Origin: Flagellimonas olearia
GTDB taxonomy: Bacteria > Bacteroidota > Bacteroidia > Flavobacteriales > Flavobacteriaceae
Assembly (NCBI RefSeq): GCF_009184425.1
Contig: NZ_WELG01000001.1
Coordinates: forward strand, 847,033-911,032
Direction: 5' to 3'
Length of the DNA: 64,000 nt
In this document: positions 1 to 9,019 of the stretch, in pieces
How the letters are laid out: each line of letters opens with the position of its first letter
Numbering within the stretch: position 1 is the first letter of the stretch
Translations under genes and position numbers: made by a program
Notes under the pieces: model-generated
Seen by the model: only the letters and a program-made list of their open reading frames with translations
The model's database searches: none
What the model was told of the DNA's origin: nothing

Positions 1-668
1 CCAATATTTTTCAGTCCTTCCTCAAGAAGTTTTCTGGCCTTTTCCAGATACATTTTTTGGTGATATTCCAAACTATTCGGGTCACTGTTGTTTCCATCGG
101 GAGAGTTTCCAATGGTTTTGGAAAGTTCCACAAGTTGGTCAATGGCCTGTTGGGCCGAATTGAGTTTTTCGCTGGAGTGTTTCTCAAATACCTTGATCAT
201 CTCCATTTCCATAGCATTCTCGGGAGCTTCAGCATCAGCATGGGCCTGATGTTCCATAGTGGTGGTTGCATTATCGGCTATGGTCACCGTGGAGGAAGCC
301 CCTAAGGTACATTCATCCAAAATAGTGATCAATTCATTGATTTGTGCCAAGGCCTTTTTGGTAAAGAACCTGCCAGCTTCCCAATCAACGGGTTCAATGG
401 CTTTGTCCAATGTCTCTAGGGCGTCCAAGGTTTTGTTCTCAGCCTTGGCGCAGTCACATTCTTCCCTAAAAGCTTTGGATTTTTCAAGAGCGGTCAGCGC
501 CCTTTCGGCATAGTACATTTGGTGTTCAAAATTGGTGGCCGACATTCCTTTTTTGCAATGGTTCAGCGCATAGGTCACCTTTGAATAAAAATTGTCACAT
601 TGGGAGAAAGCAGCTTGGAATGCACAGAAAAATGCAATAGCTACTAAAACATGGGATTTGGGAGCCAT
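1..668 (-). CDS. Exported protein of unknown function, C-terminus outside window
   Basis: An open frame runs on the minus strand from an ATG at 668 off the left edge, so at least 222 residues are present and the stop is not seen. The first ~22 residues (MAPKSHVLVAIAFFCAFQA...) form a signal peptide ending near AFS-QC. The mature part is helical, with four cysteines in its first ~60 residues (around C24, C39 and the pair C67/C69) and a region rich in Met/His/Glu near residues 150-165. It resembles helical-repeat periplasmic proteins, but I do not recognise a family. Expected location is the periplasm or outer membrane. The neighbouring lipoprotein hydrolase gene is also minus strand and ends 69 bases upstream of this start, so co-transcription is possible but unproven. 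Confidence 0.75.
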   Translation of the reverse strand, partial: MAPKSHVLVAIAFFCAFQAAFSQCDNFYSKVTYALNHCKKGMSATNFEHQMYYAERALTALEKSKAFREECDCAKAENKTLDALETLDKAIEPVDWEAGRFFTKKALAQINELITILDECTLGASSTVTIADNATTTMEHQAHADAEAPENAMEMEMIKVFEKHSSEKLNSAQQAIDQLVELSKTIGNSPDGNNSDPNSLEYHQKMYLEKARKLLEEGLKNI

Positions 669-737
669 GATAAAGTATTTTTTGATTTGGTTAAGTCTGT
701 TATCTTAACGACAATGTTACGGAAATATTTTATTCCA

Positions 738-1532
738 TCAAAAATCGTCGTTTGGATACCAATCCAATTGAACCACTTTAATGTCTGGATTTCCTTTGTT
801 CACAAGCTCTTTAAATTTTTTAACATCACTTACATCGGGTCGACCTCTATAGTGGTAAGGATAGACTTCCTTGGGTTGAAATTCCAAAACAGCATCCGCG
901 GCACTTTCCTCGGTCATGGTATAGGGAAGGTTCATGCATACAAAGGCTTTGTCAATGCTTTTTAGTGCTCGCATTTCAGGGATGTCCTCGGTGTCCCCGG
1001 AAAAATAGAGACGCTCCCCACCTATAGTCAGGACATACCCATTTCCACGCCCTTTGGCATGAAAACTCAAAGCTTCTTCTCGTAAGTTGTACATGGGAAT
1101 GGCTTCAACCTCTATTCCTGAATAGGTTTTTGTATCACCATTGTTCATGATATCCAAGGTCAAGGTAGACTCGCTCGGAATTTGATCCGCAACAGCTTGG
1201 GGAGCAATCAGTATAGTGTTCTCTGTTGCAATTTCTTGTAGGGTTTCCAAGTTAAAATGGTCGCCATGAATATCAGTCACGAAAATAATATCAGGGCTAT
1301 TTTGACCTTCAAAGGCGGATTTTCCTCCTACAGGGTCTATATATAAGGTAACATCGTTCCATTCCAAAACCGTTGTGGCATGCTCAATAGGGATTATCGA
1401 AACTTCTGAAGAGACATCAACCACTTTAGCTTCTACAGCGGTCTCCTCTGTTTCTTTATCTGGGTTGTTTTTTGATTTACAACTGGAAATCAGTACTATC
1501 CCTAAACACAAAATGGTGATTTTTCTCTTCAT
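738..1532 (-). CDS. MBL-fold metallo-hydrolase lipoprotein (UlaG/UPF0173-like)
   Basis: 264 residues. The N-terminus is an SPII lipoprotein signal with lipobox LISSC and lipidated Cys18, followed by a charged linker rich in Lys/Glu. The metallo-beta-lactamase metal site is visible as TDIHGDHFN (His89, Asp91, His92). Later SGDTED (around residue 180) supplies the usual Asp, and a C-terminal YPYHYRG the last His. The order matches the small MBL subgroup that includes UlaG (L-ascorbate-6-phosphate lactonase) and UPF0173 proteins. The substrate cannot be predicted, and a periplasm-facing lipoprotein argues against a sugar-phosphate lactonase role. I see no close operon partner. Confidence 0.85.
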   Translation of the reverse strand: MKRKITILCLGIVLISSCKSKNNPDKETEETAVEAKVVDVSSEVSIIPIEHATTVLEWNDVTLYIDPVGGKSAFEGQNSPDIIFVTDIHGDHFNLETLQEIATENTILIAPQAVADQIPSESTLTLDIMNNGDTKTYSGIEVEAIPMYNLREEALSFHAKGRGNGYVLTIGGERLYFSGDTEDIPEMRALKSIDKAFVCMNLPYTMTEESAADAVLEFQPKEVYPYHYRGRPDVSDVKKFKELVNKGNPDIKVVQLDWYPNDDF

Positions 1533-1697
1533 GATGATTTTTTTGAAGTTCCTTTAAAATTAAGGTATATGGATGTTAACGTCGATTTTTTTTAAGATTA
1601 TTTTATTTGAAATGATCCAAACAACAATCTGAAGCGTATATAAACCAAACACGATTGATTAAAAACCTTAAACGAGAATCAATTAACACAAAAAGTT

Positions 1698-2585
1698 ATG
1701 ACAGAAGCAAAAAATAACAACGGATTGAAGGTAATTGCTGGTTTGTTGGGTGTAGTTCTTTTGGGAACCATTATTTACACCGTTAGCCTTTACCAAGATA
1801 AAAAGGAGACCACTCAAGCTCTTACCCAAGAAAAAGAGTTGGTTGTAGAAGATTTGAACAACTTAAAATCTGAGTACGACAAGGCTATCCTTGAAAGCAA
1901 CGCCACAAATGAGGAGTTGGTTGCCGCAAGGGACAATATTGCAAAGTACATCGATTCTGTACAGGGTATGAAAGCTGATATCGCTTCCCTTTCAAGATAC
2001 AGAAGACAAGTGAGCGTTCTAAAGGCTGAAAGAGAAAAACTATTGAAGCAAGTAGATTCCTTGACACAGTCCAACAGCTTGTTGGCCATGCAGCGTGACA
2101 GTACGTTCACTGAATTGGAAAAGCAAACTGTTTTCAACGATTCCTTGATTGTACAGAACACCCAATTGGCCGATGCGGTTGAAAGAGGTTCTGCACTTAA
2201 TCTTTCCGTTATCAGCGTAGATGCTGTGAAGGAAAGAACCAGCGGTAAATTGGTATCTACTTCAAGAGCTAGAGCTACCGATAAACTTAAAGTATGTTTT
2301 ACAGTAGCCAGTAACACCATTGCCGAGGCTGGTGACAGGGAGTTCTTTATTGAAGTATTGGGCCCTCAAGGAAACGTTCTTGGAGAAGGATTGACCAAAG
2401 CTACTGAGGAAGGTGCTTCCATTACATATAGCAAAGGAACCAATTTCTATTATGAAAACAGCTCTTTGGATGTATGTGATTACGTAAACAAGCCTGCAGG
2501 TGACTACCAAAAAGGGAACTACATGGTTAATGTTTATGACAGCAAGTTGAAATTGTTGGGTACTTCCAAATTTGAGTTGAAATAA
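1698..2585 (+). CDS. Membrane-anchored coiled-coil protein, unknown function
   Basis: 295 residues. A transmembrane segment lies at about residues 9-31 (LKVIAGLLGVVLLGTIIYTV). It is followed by a long coiled coil (roughly 32-150) with heptad-spaced Leu/Ile and many Lys/Glu, then a compact C-terminal domain (about 165-295) rich in beta-strand-like stretches. Such proteins are often mislabelled as chromosome-partition proteins because of the coiled coil; nothing here supports that. The topology suggests a periplasmic or envelope-spanning structural protein. The ATG at 1698 follows an A-rich leader with no clear Shine-Dalgarno sequence, normal for this phylum. A strong terminator follows at 2610-2646. 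Confidence 0.85.
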   Translation: MTEAKNNNGLKVIAGLLGVVLLGTIIYTVSLYQDKKETTQALTQEKELVVEDLNNLKSEYDKAILESNATNEELVAARDNIAKYIDSVQGMKADIASLSRYRRQVSVLKAEREKLLKQVDSLTQSNSLLAMQRDSTFTELEKQTVFNDSLIVQNTQLADAVERGSALNLSVISVDAVKERTSGKLVSTSRARATDKLKVCFTVASNTIAEAGDREFFIEVLGPQGNVLGEGLTKATEEGASITYSKGTNFYYENSSLDVCDYVNKPAGDYQKGNYMVNVYDSKLKLLGTSKFELK

Positions 2586-2609
2586 TACACACACTATCCA
2601 TAAACCATA

Positions 2610-2646
2610 AAAGGCCCGTCCAAATTGGACGGGCCTTTTGTTTTTT
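2610..2646 (+). terminator. Rho-independent terminator between convergent genes
   Basis: A perfect 13-bp stem (arms 2610-2622 and 2628-2640) closes a 5-base AAATT loop and is followed by a T-rich stretch. It ends the coiled-coil protein transcript. Because it starts with AAAA it may also work for fumC, which ends at 2660 on the other strand. Confidence 0.9.
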
Positions 2647-2659
2647 AAGAAGGTCACAA

Positions 2660-4057
2660 CTATTTTAAGCTGCCTACCATGTCTTCCGGTTTTACCCAAG
2701 CATCGTATTCTTCTGGGGTAACATAGCCAAGATTGACGGCTTCCTCTCGTAAGGTAGTACCATTTTTATGGGCCGTATTGGCAATTTCCGCGGCTTTATA
2801 ATAGCCAATTTTGGTATTCAACGCAGTAACCAACATTAAAGAATTGTTCAGTAGGGTCTTGATGACTTGATGGTTGGGCTCAATACCCACAGCACAGTTT
2901 TCCTCGAAACTTACACAGGCATCACCCAATAATTGGGCCGACTGCAGAATGTTTGCGGCCATCATGGGCTTAAATACATTCAGTTCATAATGTCCTTGTG
3001 TGCCCCCAACGCTTATGGCCACATCGTTGCCCATTACCTGTGCGCACACCATGGTCAGTGCCTCGCATTGTGTAGGGTTTACTTTCCCGGGCATAATGGA
3101 GCTTCCAGGTTCATTGGCAGGGATAATGATTTCCCCAATCCCGGAACGGGGGCCTGAGGCCATCATCCGGATATCATTGGCAATTTTATTGAGTGATACC
3201 GCCAATTGCTTTAGGGCACCGTGGCTTTCCACAATGGCATCATGAGCCGCCAAAGCTTCAAATTTATTTTCGGCAGTTATGAATGGAAGTCCTGTAAAAT
3301 CCGCAATATATTTGGCAACCAACACATCATAGCCTTTTGGTGTATTAAGTCCGGTACCTACCGCTGTTCCACCCAAGGCAAGTTCGCTCAAATGGGGTAA
3401 TGTGTTTTTCAAGGCCTTTAGTCCGTGCTCCAATTGTGATACATATCCGGAGAACTCTTGTCCTAAGGTCAGGGGAGTGGCATCCATTAAATGGGTACGT
3501 CCAATTTTTACGACTTCCTTGAACTCTTTTGATTTTTTCTCCAAGGTATTTTTGAGCTGTTCCACACCGGGAATGGTAACCTCTACAATCTTTTTGTAGG
3601 CGGCAATGTGCATTCCTGTGGGGAAGGTGTCATTGGAGGACTGGCTTTTGTTCACATCGTCATTGGGCTGAATGGTCTTTTCGCCCTCTCCAATTTTTTT
3701 TCCTGCAATTTCGTGCGCCCTGTTCGCAACCACTTCATTGACATTCATGTTGCTTTGGGTCCCCGATCCTGTTTGCCAGATCACCAAAGGAAATTGATCA
3801 TCGTGTTTTCCGGCAAGGATTTCGTCACAGACTTGGGAAATCAAATCTCTTTTTTCGACAGCTAGGACACCAAGCTCATGATTGGCATATGCCGCCGCTT
3901 TTTTCAAGTAGGCAAAGCCGTATACCACATCCAAGGGCATGGAAGCGGAAGGACCAATCTTAAAATTGTTTCGGGAGCGTTCGGTTTGTGCACCCCAATA
4001 TTTATCAGAAGGCACTTTTACCTCCCCCATGGTATCTTTTTCAATTCTAAAGCTCAT
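2660..4057 (-). CDS. fumC: Fumarate hydratase, class II
   Basis: 465 residues, the usual length of the iron-independent class II fumarases, which interconvert fumarate and malate in the TCA cycle as cytosolic homotetramers. The superfamily signature [11 protein letters not shown] is at residues 318-328, carrying the catalytic serine loop. The region [16 protein letters not shown] places the catalytic His at 189, and [16 protein letters not shown] (94-109) and SSNDTFPT (140-147) form the rest of the active site. Argininosuccinate lyase and aspartase share the fold, but the spacing and these motifs fit FumC best. A -7 element TACCTTTG lies on the minus strand at 4084-4077, about 20 bases before the ATG, so the gene is probably monocistronic. 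Confidence 0.97.
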   Translation of the reverse strand: MSFRIEKDTMGEVKVPSDKYWGAQTERSRNNFKIGPSASMPLDVVYGFAYLKKAAAYANHELGVLAVEKRDLISQVCDEILAGKHDDQFPLVIWQTGSGTQSNMNVNEVVANRAHEIAGKKIGEGEKTIQPNDDVNKSQSSNDTFPTGMHIAAYKKIVEVTIPGVEQLKNTLEKKSKEFKEVVKIGRTHLMDATPLTLGQEFSGYVSQLEHGLKALKNTLPHLSELALGGTAVGTGLNTPKGYDVLVAKYIADFTGLPFITAENKFEALAAHDAIVESHGALKQLAVSLNKIANDIRMMASGPRSGIGEIIIPANEPGSSIMPGKVNPTQCEALTMVCAQVMGNDVAISVGGTQGHYELNVFKPMMAANILQSAQLLGDACVSFEENCAVGIEPNHQVIKTLLNNSLMLVTALNTKIGYYKAAEIANTAHKNGTTLREEAVNLGYVTPEEYDAWVKPEDMVGSLK

Positions 4058-4076
4058 TTCTTAAAATTTTGAGTTA

Positions 4077-4084
4077 CAAAGGTA
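4077..4084 (-). promoter_or_regulatory. Bacteroidota -7 element for fumC
   Basis: TACCTTTG on the minus strand matches the TAnnTTTG consensus of the primary sigma factor of this phylum, 20 bases upstream of the fumC ATG. No well-placed -33 TTTG is seen. Confidence 0.45.
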
Positions 4085-4142
4085 ATTGTTAACAGAATTA
4101 TATGGTAGTGCTTGTTGTCAAATACACTTTTTTGATTTCAGA

Positions 4143-4175
4143 TTTGTTTTTTTTAAAAAGAAGAAAGTATCTTTG
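4143..4175 (+). promoter_or_regulatory. Bacteroidota-type promoter of the 57-aa membrane peptide gene
   Basis: TTTG (4143-4146), a 21-base spacer and TATCTTTG (4168-4175) match the TTTG-N19..23-TAnnTTTG consensus closely. The start would fall near 4182, leaving a short leader before the ATG at 4196. Confidence 0.75.
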
Positions 4176-4195
4176 TTATACAAAAGGAAAGAATA

Positions 4196-4369
4196 ATGTT
4201 CGAATTTGACCAATATCTAGGATTTTTAGCTTTTTTGACAATTTTGACCATCGGTTTTTGGTTGATGATTTTCTTATTGACCTTTGTGGTCCCTTATTGG
4301 TTGGTCGGCAACCTTAGGGAAATGATGAAAGAAAAACGCGAGGCCAAAAAAGCCCAGCTCGAAGAATAA
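4196..4369 (+). CDS. Small single-pass membrane protein, 57 aa
   Basis: The reading frame MFEFDQYLGFLAFL...KAQLEE (57 residues) starts at the ATG at 4196 and stops at 4367-4369. It has one long hydrophobic segment (about residues 9-39), which may cross the membrane once or form a hairpin, and a charged Lys/Glu tail (about 42-57) likely cytosolic. It is flanked by a near-consensus promoter upstream and a strong terminator downstream, so it appears to be a complete single-gene transcription unit rather than a chance frame. An AAGGAAAG stretch precedes the start. I do not recognise a family. Confidence 0.75.
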   Translation: MFEFDQYLGFLAFLTILTIGFWLMIFLLTFVVPYWLVGNLREMMKEKREAKKAQLEE

Positions 4370-4380
4370 AAAAAGAAGAC

Positions 4381-4412
4381 AAAAAAAAGAAGCCTATTGG
4401 CTTCTTTTTTTT
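4381..4412. terminator. Bidirectional Rho-independent terminator
   Basis: A GAAGCC/GGCTTC hairpin (4389-4394 and 4399-4404, loop TATT) is flanked by eight A on the left and eight T on the right. It can therefore terminate both the small membrane protein (+) and the receptor gene (-), whose stop is at 4421. Confidence 0.9.
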
Positions 4413-4420
4413 GTCCCAGC

Positions 4421-6916
4421 TTAGGAATTTCCTCCTCCTTTAAACTCTCCCTGCTCTTCACCTCCACGTTCATCCCCGTCGGGTCGGTTTCCTTGCCTTC
4501 TGTCCTTAGGCTGGTTAAATCGGTATATAAATGATAGGTTCACCTGTCTTTTTCTCCACTGAAATTCACTGTCTCTGATAAATGAAGCAGTTTGTGTATA
4601 GCTTTGACGCCTTCTTGAGTTGAACATATCACTGACATTCAATGAAAGCGTAGCCTTATCTTGGAACAAATCCTTGCTCAGTGCCATGTCCAAAGAAAAC
4701 ATTGCATCGGTTTCGGTTTGGGCATTTTGCCTTGGACCCATGTAAAATGAATTAGCCTGAAGTTCCATTTTGGCCGGTAGTGTAAACTTGGAACTTAACC
4801 TAGTGAAAAAGCTCGAGTTGGAGGCACCGTAATCTACGTTGTTGAACTCTCCATCCGTGCTGAACAAAAAGAAGTTGACACTCCCATTCAATCTCCACCA
4901 TTTTGCAGGACTGTACATTACACCTGCTTCCGCACCCACACGTTCATTGGTGGATAGGTTAATGGGCAAAGATCGGATGATCTGGATGCCGTCTGAAGTT
5001 ACCTGGCCTGTTTCTTCCGTAATGAACTCAAAAGATCTTGTTTCCTTTTGGTAATAAATGGAAGACGTGAAGGTCAAAGTTCTCCATCTTTTCATATATC
5101 CTAGGTCAAACGCATTGGCAAATGCAGGATCTAGGTCCGGATTTCCTTGAAAAACGTTGGTTCTACTAGATCTTGATGGGAAGGGGTTAATAAACCAACC
5201 CCTAGGTCTATTGATCCTTCTGTTGTATCCAAGAGAGATGTTCTGGGTCTCGGAAATTTCAAAAACCAAGTTTATCGTAGGGAACAGCCCCAAATAATTC
5301 TTATCAAAATTAAGGTCAACATCTTGCCCGATGAGCTCATCCAATACAGCGCCATCAATGTCAGAATCCACACTCCCTTTCATTTGGGTATTTTCCAAAC
5401 GCAAGCCTAGCAAAACAGAGAACTTGCCATATTTGTTGCCATATTGGGTGTAGAGTGCGTTTACGTTTTCGTGGTACGTGAATATATTGGTCAAGTCGGT
5501 ATTGGTCTCAAAATTGCCTGTACCTTGATTCAAGGTATCCAATTGATAATCATTGACTTCCTTTTCAAAATTGCCTCGGTAACCCGCTTCAAATTGCGCA
5601 TCGCCCATGGGTAGGACATAATCTATCTGGGCTAAAATATCATCTTGGGTCTGCTTTTCATAAATGTTCTCAAGCGCCAATAAATTGTCATTTGGAAAGG
5701 TGTTGTTTTCCTTTATTACCGTCAAAAGATCTTCATCATCCGTTGAATACTGAAAATCTGCGGTAAGCTTGTGGCCGCTATCATTTATATTATTGGTATA
5801 GTTTAAGGAATACTGACTGCTGCGGTCATCCTCGCCTTGATCTTCTGTTCTAAAGGTTCGGCTATCCAAGTCGTTGTCTATAAACCGCTGGTTGTCGTTT
5901 TCCGTCAAATCATTTTCATCAGACCATCTAAAGAAAACACTACCGGTAATGGAAGATTTATCCGTTAGGAAATATTCCATCCCAAGATTTATGTTAAAAC
6001 CATCATCATTACGGCTGATGTCCCTTTCTTCAATAATCCTATCAAACTGACTTGTATCGGAAAGGTAAGTATTGTCATTTCTTCCTTCTCCCGGAGATTC
6101 CCTGTGGAAATACCCCAATGTGTTGAAAATGTTGAACTTTTCGGTGCGAAGATTAAAATTGGTCGTTGCCCTTGCATTGAAGGGAATACCCACGGTGGTA
6201 TTTACGGACCCGTTGATACCCAAGGTCTTTTCCTTTTTGAGTATGATATTCAGGATTCCCGCTGTTCCTTCTGCATCATAACGGGCAGACGGGCTGGTAA
6301 TTACCTCTACTTTTTCAATGGCATCTGCCGGTAGTTGGCGTAGGGCGTCGGTTGAACCAAATCCTGCCAATGCGGAAGGTTTCCCATTGATCAATATCCG
6401 AACATTTTCGTTACCCCGTAAACTTATGGCACCTTCAACATCCACGGAAACAGAAGGAATATTGCCCAGTGCATCACTTACGTTTCCTCCACTGGTGGTA
6501 ATATCTTTTCCAATATTATAGACCTTTTTGTCCAGTCTTACCTCCACAGTGGTTTTTTCCCCAACCACTTCAACTTCTTGCAGTTGTGCTACGTCGGGTG
6601 CCAAGATAATGGAACCTAAATTTGTGGAAGCGCTATAGGTTTGATTGGTACGGGCATAGGTTTTATAGGAAATATATTCAACCCGGATATTATATTGACC
6701 TGGTGAGGCTTCAACCTCAAACTTACCATCCAAATCTGTTATTCCACCGGTGACCTGGGCGGGGTCATTGGAGCTTTGAAGTACAAAAGTGGCATACTCC
6801 AATGGTTGACCGGAGTCTTGATCGACCACTTTTCCTGAAATGGTAATGGAATTTTGAGCTTGGGTATTTACCGCAAATAGAGCGAACAAAAATAACGGGA
6901 CAATGATTTTGTGCAT
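4421..6916 (-). CDS. TonB-dependent-receptor-like outer membrane beta-barrel protein
   Basis: 831 residues. A signal peptide (to about residue 20, NTQAQN) is followed by a carboxypeptidase-regulatory-like domain (about 22-110: ISGKVVDQDSGQPLEYATF). Then come a plug-like region (about 115-230, with ALGNIPSVSVDVEGAISLRG and INGKPSALAG) and a large C-terminal barrel of the outer-membrane-beta-barrel-3 type. The plug and barrel resemble TonB-dependent receptors, but I see no clear TonB box. The tail after the last strands is rich in Gly/Glu/Arg (EERGGEEQ-like), which is odd for a barrel that normally ends in an aromatic residue. A role in uptake or signalling at the outer membrane is likely; no substrate can be named. 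A terminator lies just downstream. Confidence 0.88.
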   Translation of the reverse strand: MHKIIVPLFLFALFAVNTQAQNSITISGKVVDQDSGQPLEYATFVLQSSNDPAQVTGGITDLDGKFEVEASPGQYNIRVEYISYKTYARTNQTYSASTNLGSIILAPDVAQLQEVEVVGEKTTVEVRLDKKVYNIGKDITTSGGNVSDALGNIPSVSVDVEGAISLRGNENVRILINGKPSALAGFGSTDALRQLPADAIEKVEVITSPSARYDAEGTAGILNIILKKEKTLGINGSVNTTVGIPFNARATTNFNLRTEKFNIFNTLGYFHRESPGEGRNDNTYLSDTSQFDRIIEERDISRNDDGFNINLGMEYFLTDKSSITGSVFFRWSDENDLTENDNQRFIDNDLDSRTFRTEDQGEDDRSSQYSLNYTNNINDSGHKLTADFQYSTDDEDLLTVIKENNTFPNDNLLALENIYEKQTQDDILAQIDYVLPMGDAQFEAGYRGNFEKEVNDYQLDTLNQGTGNFETNTDLTNIFTYHENVNALYTQYGNKYGKFSVLLGLRLENTQMKGSVDSDIDGAVLDELIGQDVDLNFDKNYLGLFPTINLVFEISETQNISLGYNRRINRPRGWFINPFPSRSSRTNVFQGNPDLDPAFANAFDLGYMKRWRTLTFTSSIYYQKETRSFEFITEETGQVTSDGIQIIRSLPINLSTNERVGAEAGVMYSPAKWWRLNGSVNFFLFSTDGEFNNVDYGASNSSFFTRLSSKFTLPAKMELQANSFYMGPRQNAQTETDAMFSLDMALSKDLFQDKATLSLNVSDMFNSRRRQSYTQTASFIRDSEFQWRKRQVNLSFIYRFNQPKDRRQGNRPDGDERGGEEQGEFKGGGNS

Positions 6917-7017
6917 AGTTTGGTTTTAAGTCGACAAAAGTGGTAGGAAATTCAGAAGAACTGAAATTAATATCTGTCAACAGCACAATTGGGCCCGTCA
7001 ATGACCTTAAGGATTTG

Positions 7018-7488
7018 TTAATCTTTTTTCTTTTTCTTTTTCTTCTTTTTCTTCGTGGATTTGAAGCGGTTTTCTTGGAGTTCCATGAATGCGTTGTATT
7101 TGTCCTCCGGTAAGCCGGCCTTTAACTCCTCATTTTGTATTTTTTCGATCTTCTCTATTTCTTCTTTGGCCTTCAATGGCTCGAGACCCAAAATTTGAAG
7201 TTCTATGCGTTTTTGGACCGATTGCACCAAAGTAGTACGCACTACGGCCTCCTCAAAAGGATTAAGGCCCAAAGCCTCTGTAATCGAGGGCATCTGCCCA
7301 TCTACCACCTCTTCTGCTGTGGGTGGCTCCTCTTCTTTTGGGGTAGACTGTACTTGAGGGAGGGTACTTTGTCTTCTTCCATACCTGTTTCCATAGGGTG
7401 AACCATATCCATACTGGGCAAAAGCCTCACTGGCACATAACAATCCTATACATAAGGTGAGAAGACTAAGGATGCTAATTTTTTTCAT
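7018..7488 (-). CDS. Small exported protein with C-terminal poly-lysine tail
   Basis: 156 residues. A signal peptide (1-24, ending SEAFA-Q) is followed by a Tyr/Gly/Arg-rich segment (QYGYGSPYGNRYGRRQS), an acidic linker, and a helical core (about 65-140) with ALGLNPFEEAVVRTTL. The protein ends in ten consecutive lysines and Asp, encoded by mixed AAA/AAG codons, so the run is not simple homopolymer slippage. I do not recognise a named family. It follows the arsC-like gene by 49 bases on the same strand and may be the tail of a prfB-arsC transcript. The tail could bind acidic polymers or membranes, but that is speculation. Confidence 0.8.
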   Translation of the reverse strand: MKKISILSLLTLCIGLLCASEAFAQYGYGSPYGNRYGRRQSTLPQVQSTPKEEEPPTAEEVVDGQMPSITEALGLNPFEEAVVRTTLVQSVQKRIELQILGLEPLKAKEEIEKIEKIQNEELKAGLPEDKYNAFMELQENRFKSTKKKKKKKKKKD

Positions 7489-7537
7489 GACTATTGATTC
7501 AATTTATTGTAGCACTGGATACATTTGAGCTCCAATA

Positions 7538-7879
7538 CTATAGCAAGGTATTGATTTTTTCGGCAGGTCTGCCAATTACGGCTTTTTTCCCGTTGATCAC
7601 AATGGGGCGTTCAATAAGTTTGGGATGCTTTGCCATGGCTGCAACGATTTCAGCATCGGAAAGTTCCTTGCCCTTATAGTGTTCTTTCCATATAGCCTCG
7701 TTCTTACGGACCAGTTCAATGGGCGAAATGCCCAAATACCCTATAATTTCCTTGAGCTCATCCTCGGTGGGGACCTTGTCCAAATACTTGATGACTTCAA
7801 AGTCTTGTCCTGATTGTTCCAAAACTTCCAGCCCTTCTCTAGACTTCCTACATCTTGGGTTGTGGTATATTTTGATCAT
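7538..7879 (-). CDS. arsC: Arsenate reductase, ArsC (glutaredoxin-type) family
   Basis: 113 residues, close to the usual 115-140 of this thioredoxin-fold family. The active-site cysteine is Cys10 in NPRCRKS. The three arginines that bind arsenate in characterised ArsC are at matching places: Arg58 (LVRKNE), Arg91 (ERPIV) and Arg104 (GRPAEK). These enzymes reduce arsenate to arsenite with glutathione/glutaredoxin. Spx/YffB relatives have the same fold, but the conserved arginines favour ArsC. No ars operon genes are nearby. It lies 28 bases behind prfB on the same strand, suggesting a housekeeping context. Confidence 0.85.
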   Translation of the reverse strand: MIKIYHNPRCRKSREGLEVLEQSGQDFEVIKYLDKVPTEDELKEIIGYLGISPIELVRKNEAIWKEHYKGKELSDAEIVAAMAKHPKLIERPIVINGKKAVIGRPAEKINTLL

Positions 7880-7907
7880 ATTTCTATAATTGTCCGATGT
7901 CTGAATT

Positions 7908-9003
7908 TTATTCCTCTTTTTGTCCCATCATCATCAAGAAGGCTTTCAAAAATGCACCAATGTCCCCGTCCATAACGGCATCCACGTTCCCGGTTTCTTC
8001 TCCGGTGCGTACATCCTTGACCAATTTATAGGGATGCATCACATAGTTTCGGATTTGGGAACCCCATTCAATCTTCATTTTGGAGGATTCAATTTCTTTA
8101 CGTGCCTCTTGCTTTTTCCGAAGCTCAATTTCATACAGCTGTGACTTTAACATCTTTAAAGCTGTGGCTCGGTTATCGTGTTGCGAGCGTGAATCTGAAC
8201 AGGAAATTTGTATTCCCGTGGGCTTGTGTACCAATTGCACCTTGGTTTCTACCTTGTTTACGTTCTGTCCACCAGCACCACTGGAACGTGCCGTGGTTAT
8301 CTCAATATCCGATGGATTTATTTCGATTTCTATGGTATCATCCACCAAAGGGTACACATAGACCGAAGCAAATGAGGTGTGGCGTTTGGCATTACTGTCA
8401 AAAGGGGAGATGCGCACCAAACGATGCACCCCATTTTCACCTTTGAGCCAACCAAAAGCGTATTCACCATCAATTTCGAGGGTTACGGTCTTAATACCGG
8501 CAACATCACCTTCTTGGTAGTTGAGTTCCTTGACCTTAAAGCCATTCTTTTCGGCCCACATAAGGTACATCCGCATAAGCATGGAGGCCCAATCACAACT
8601 TTCGGTACCTCCGGCACCAGCCGTAATCTGAAGCACTGCGGTAAGCTCATCGCCTTCATCGGAAAGCATGTTCTTGAACTCCAGGTTTTCTATGATCAAC
8701 AAGGTTTTATCGTATTGTTGAGTCACTTCTTCCTCAGAGACTTCCCCTGCTTGTTGAAATTCCATCAGGACCTCAAGGTCACCCAATAGGGCTTGGGCAG
8801 CATTGTAATCCTCAACCCATTTCTTTTTGGATTTTAGCAATTGCATCTGTTTTTGGGCTTCCTGCGGATTGTCCCAAAAACCGGGTTCGAGGGTTTTTTC
8901 TTCCTCGTTCTCTATTTCAATAAGTTTGGCATCAATGTCAAAGATACCTCCTTAACGCACCAAGGCGCTCAATAAGATCTTTCTGCTGATCTGTAGTGGT
9001 CAT
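7908..9003 (-). CDS. prfB: Peptide chain release factor 2, made by programmed +1 frameshift
   Basis: The zero frame starts at the ATG at 9003-9001, reads 21 codons ([21 protein letters not shown]) and hits an in-frame TGA at 8940-8938. Slipping +1 at CTT-T gives GAC ATT GAT... and an open frame to 7908, for a product of about 364 residues, the normal RF2 length. The site AGG AGG TAT CTT TGA C has a Shine-Dalgarno-like AGGAGG (8952-8947) at the same spacing as E. coli prfB. The stop-codon recognition tripeptide SPF (RISPFDS) and the peptidyl-tRNA hydrolysis motif GAGGQ are present. RF2 reads UGA and UAA. The intact frame and consensus site make this autoregulated recoding, not a pseudogene. 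A -7 element TATTTTTG lies at 9027-9020. Confidence 0.97.
8938..8952 (-). promoter_or_regulatory. RF2 programmed +1 frameshift site
   Basis: Read on the minus strand: AGGAGG (8952-8947), TAT, CTT slippery codon (8943-8941), TGA (8940-8938), then C. When RF2 is scarce the ribosome pauses at UGA, the internal Shine-Dalgarno-like sequence pushes it, and it slips to the UUU frame. Sequence and spacing are essentially those known from E. coli. Confidence 0.95.
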
Positions 9004-9019
9004 ATACTTAACTTTCGCA

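Noticed and set aside
8379-8789. 136-codon plus-strand frame inside prfB
   Set aside because: It is antisense to conserved RF2 coding sequence and has no promoter or family.
7908-9003. Apparent truncated prfB starting at 8846 with a broken 5' end
   Set aside because: The first 21 codons plus a consensus +1 frameshift site restore a full-length RF2; this is programmed recoding, not a pseudogene.
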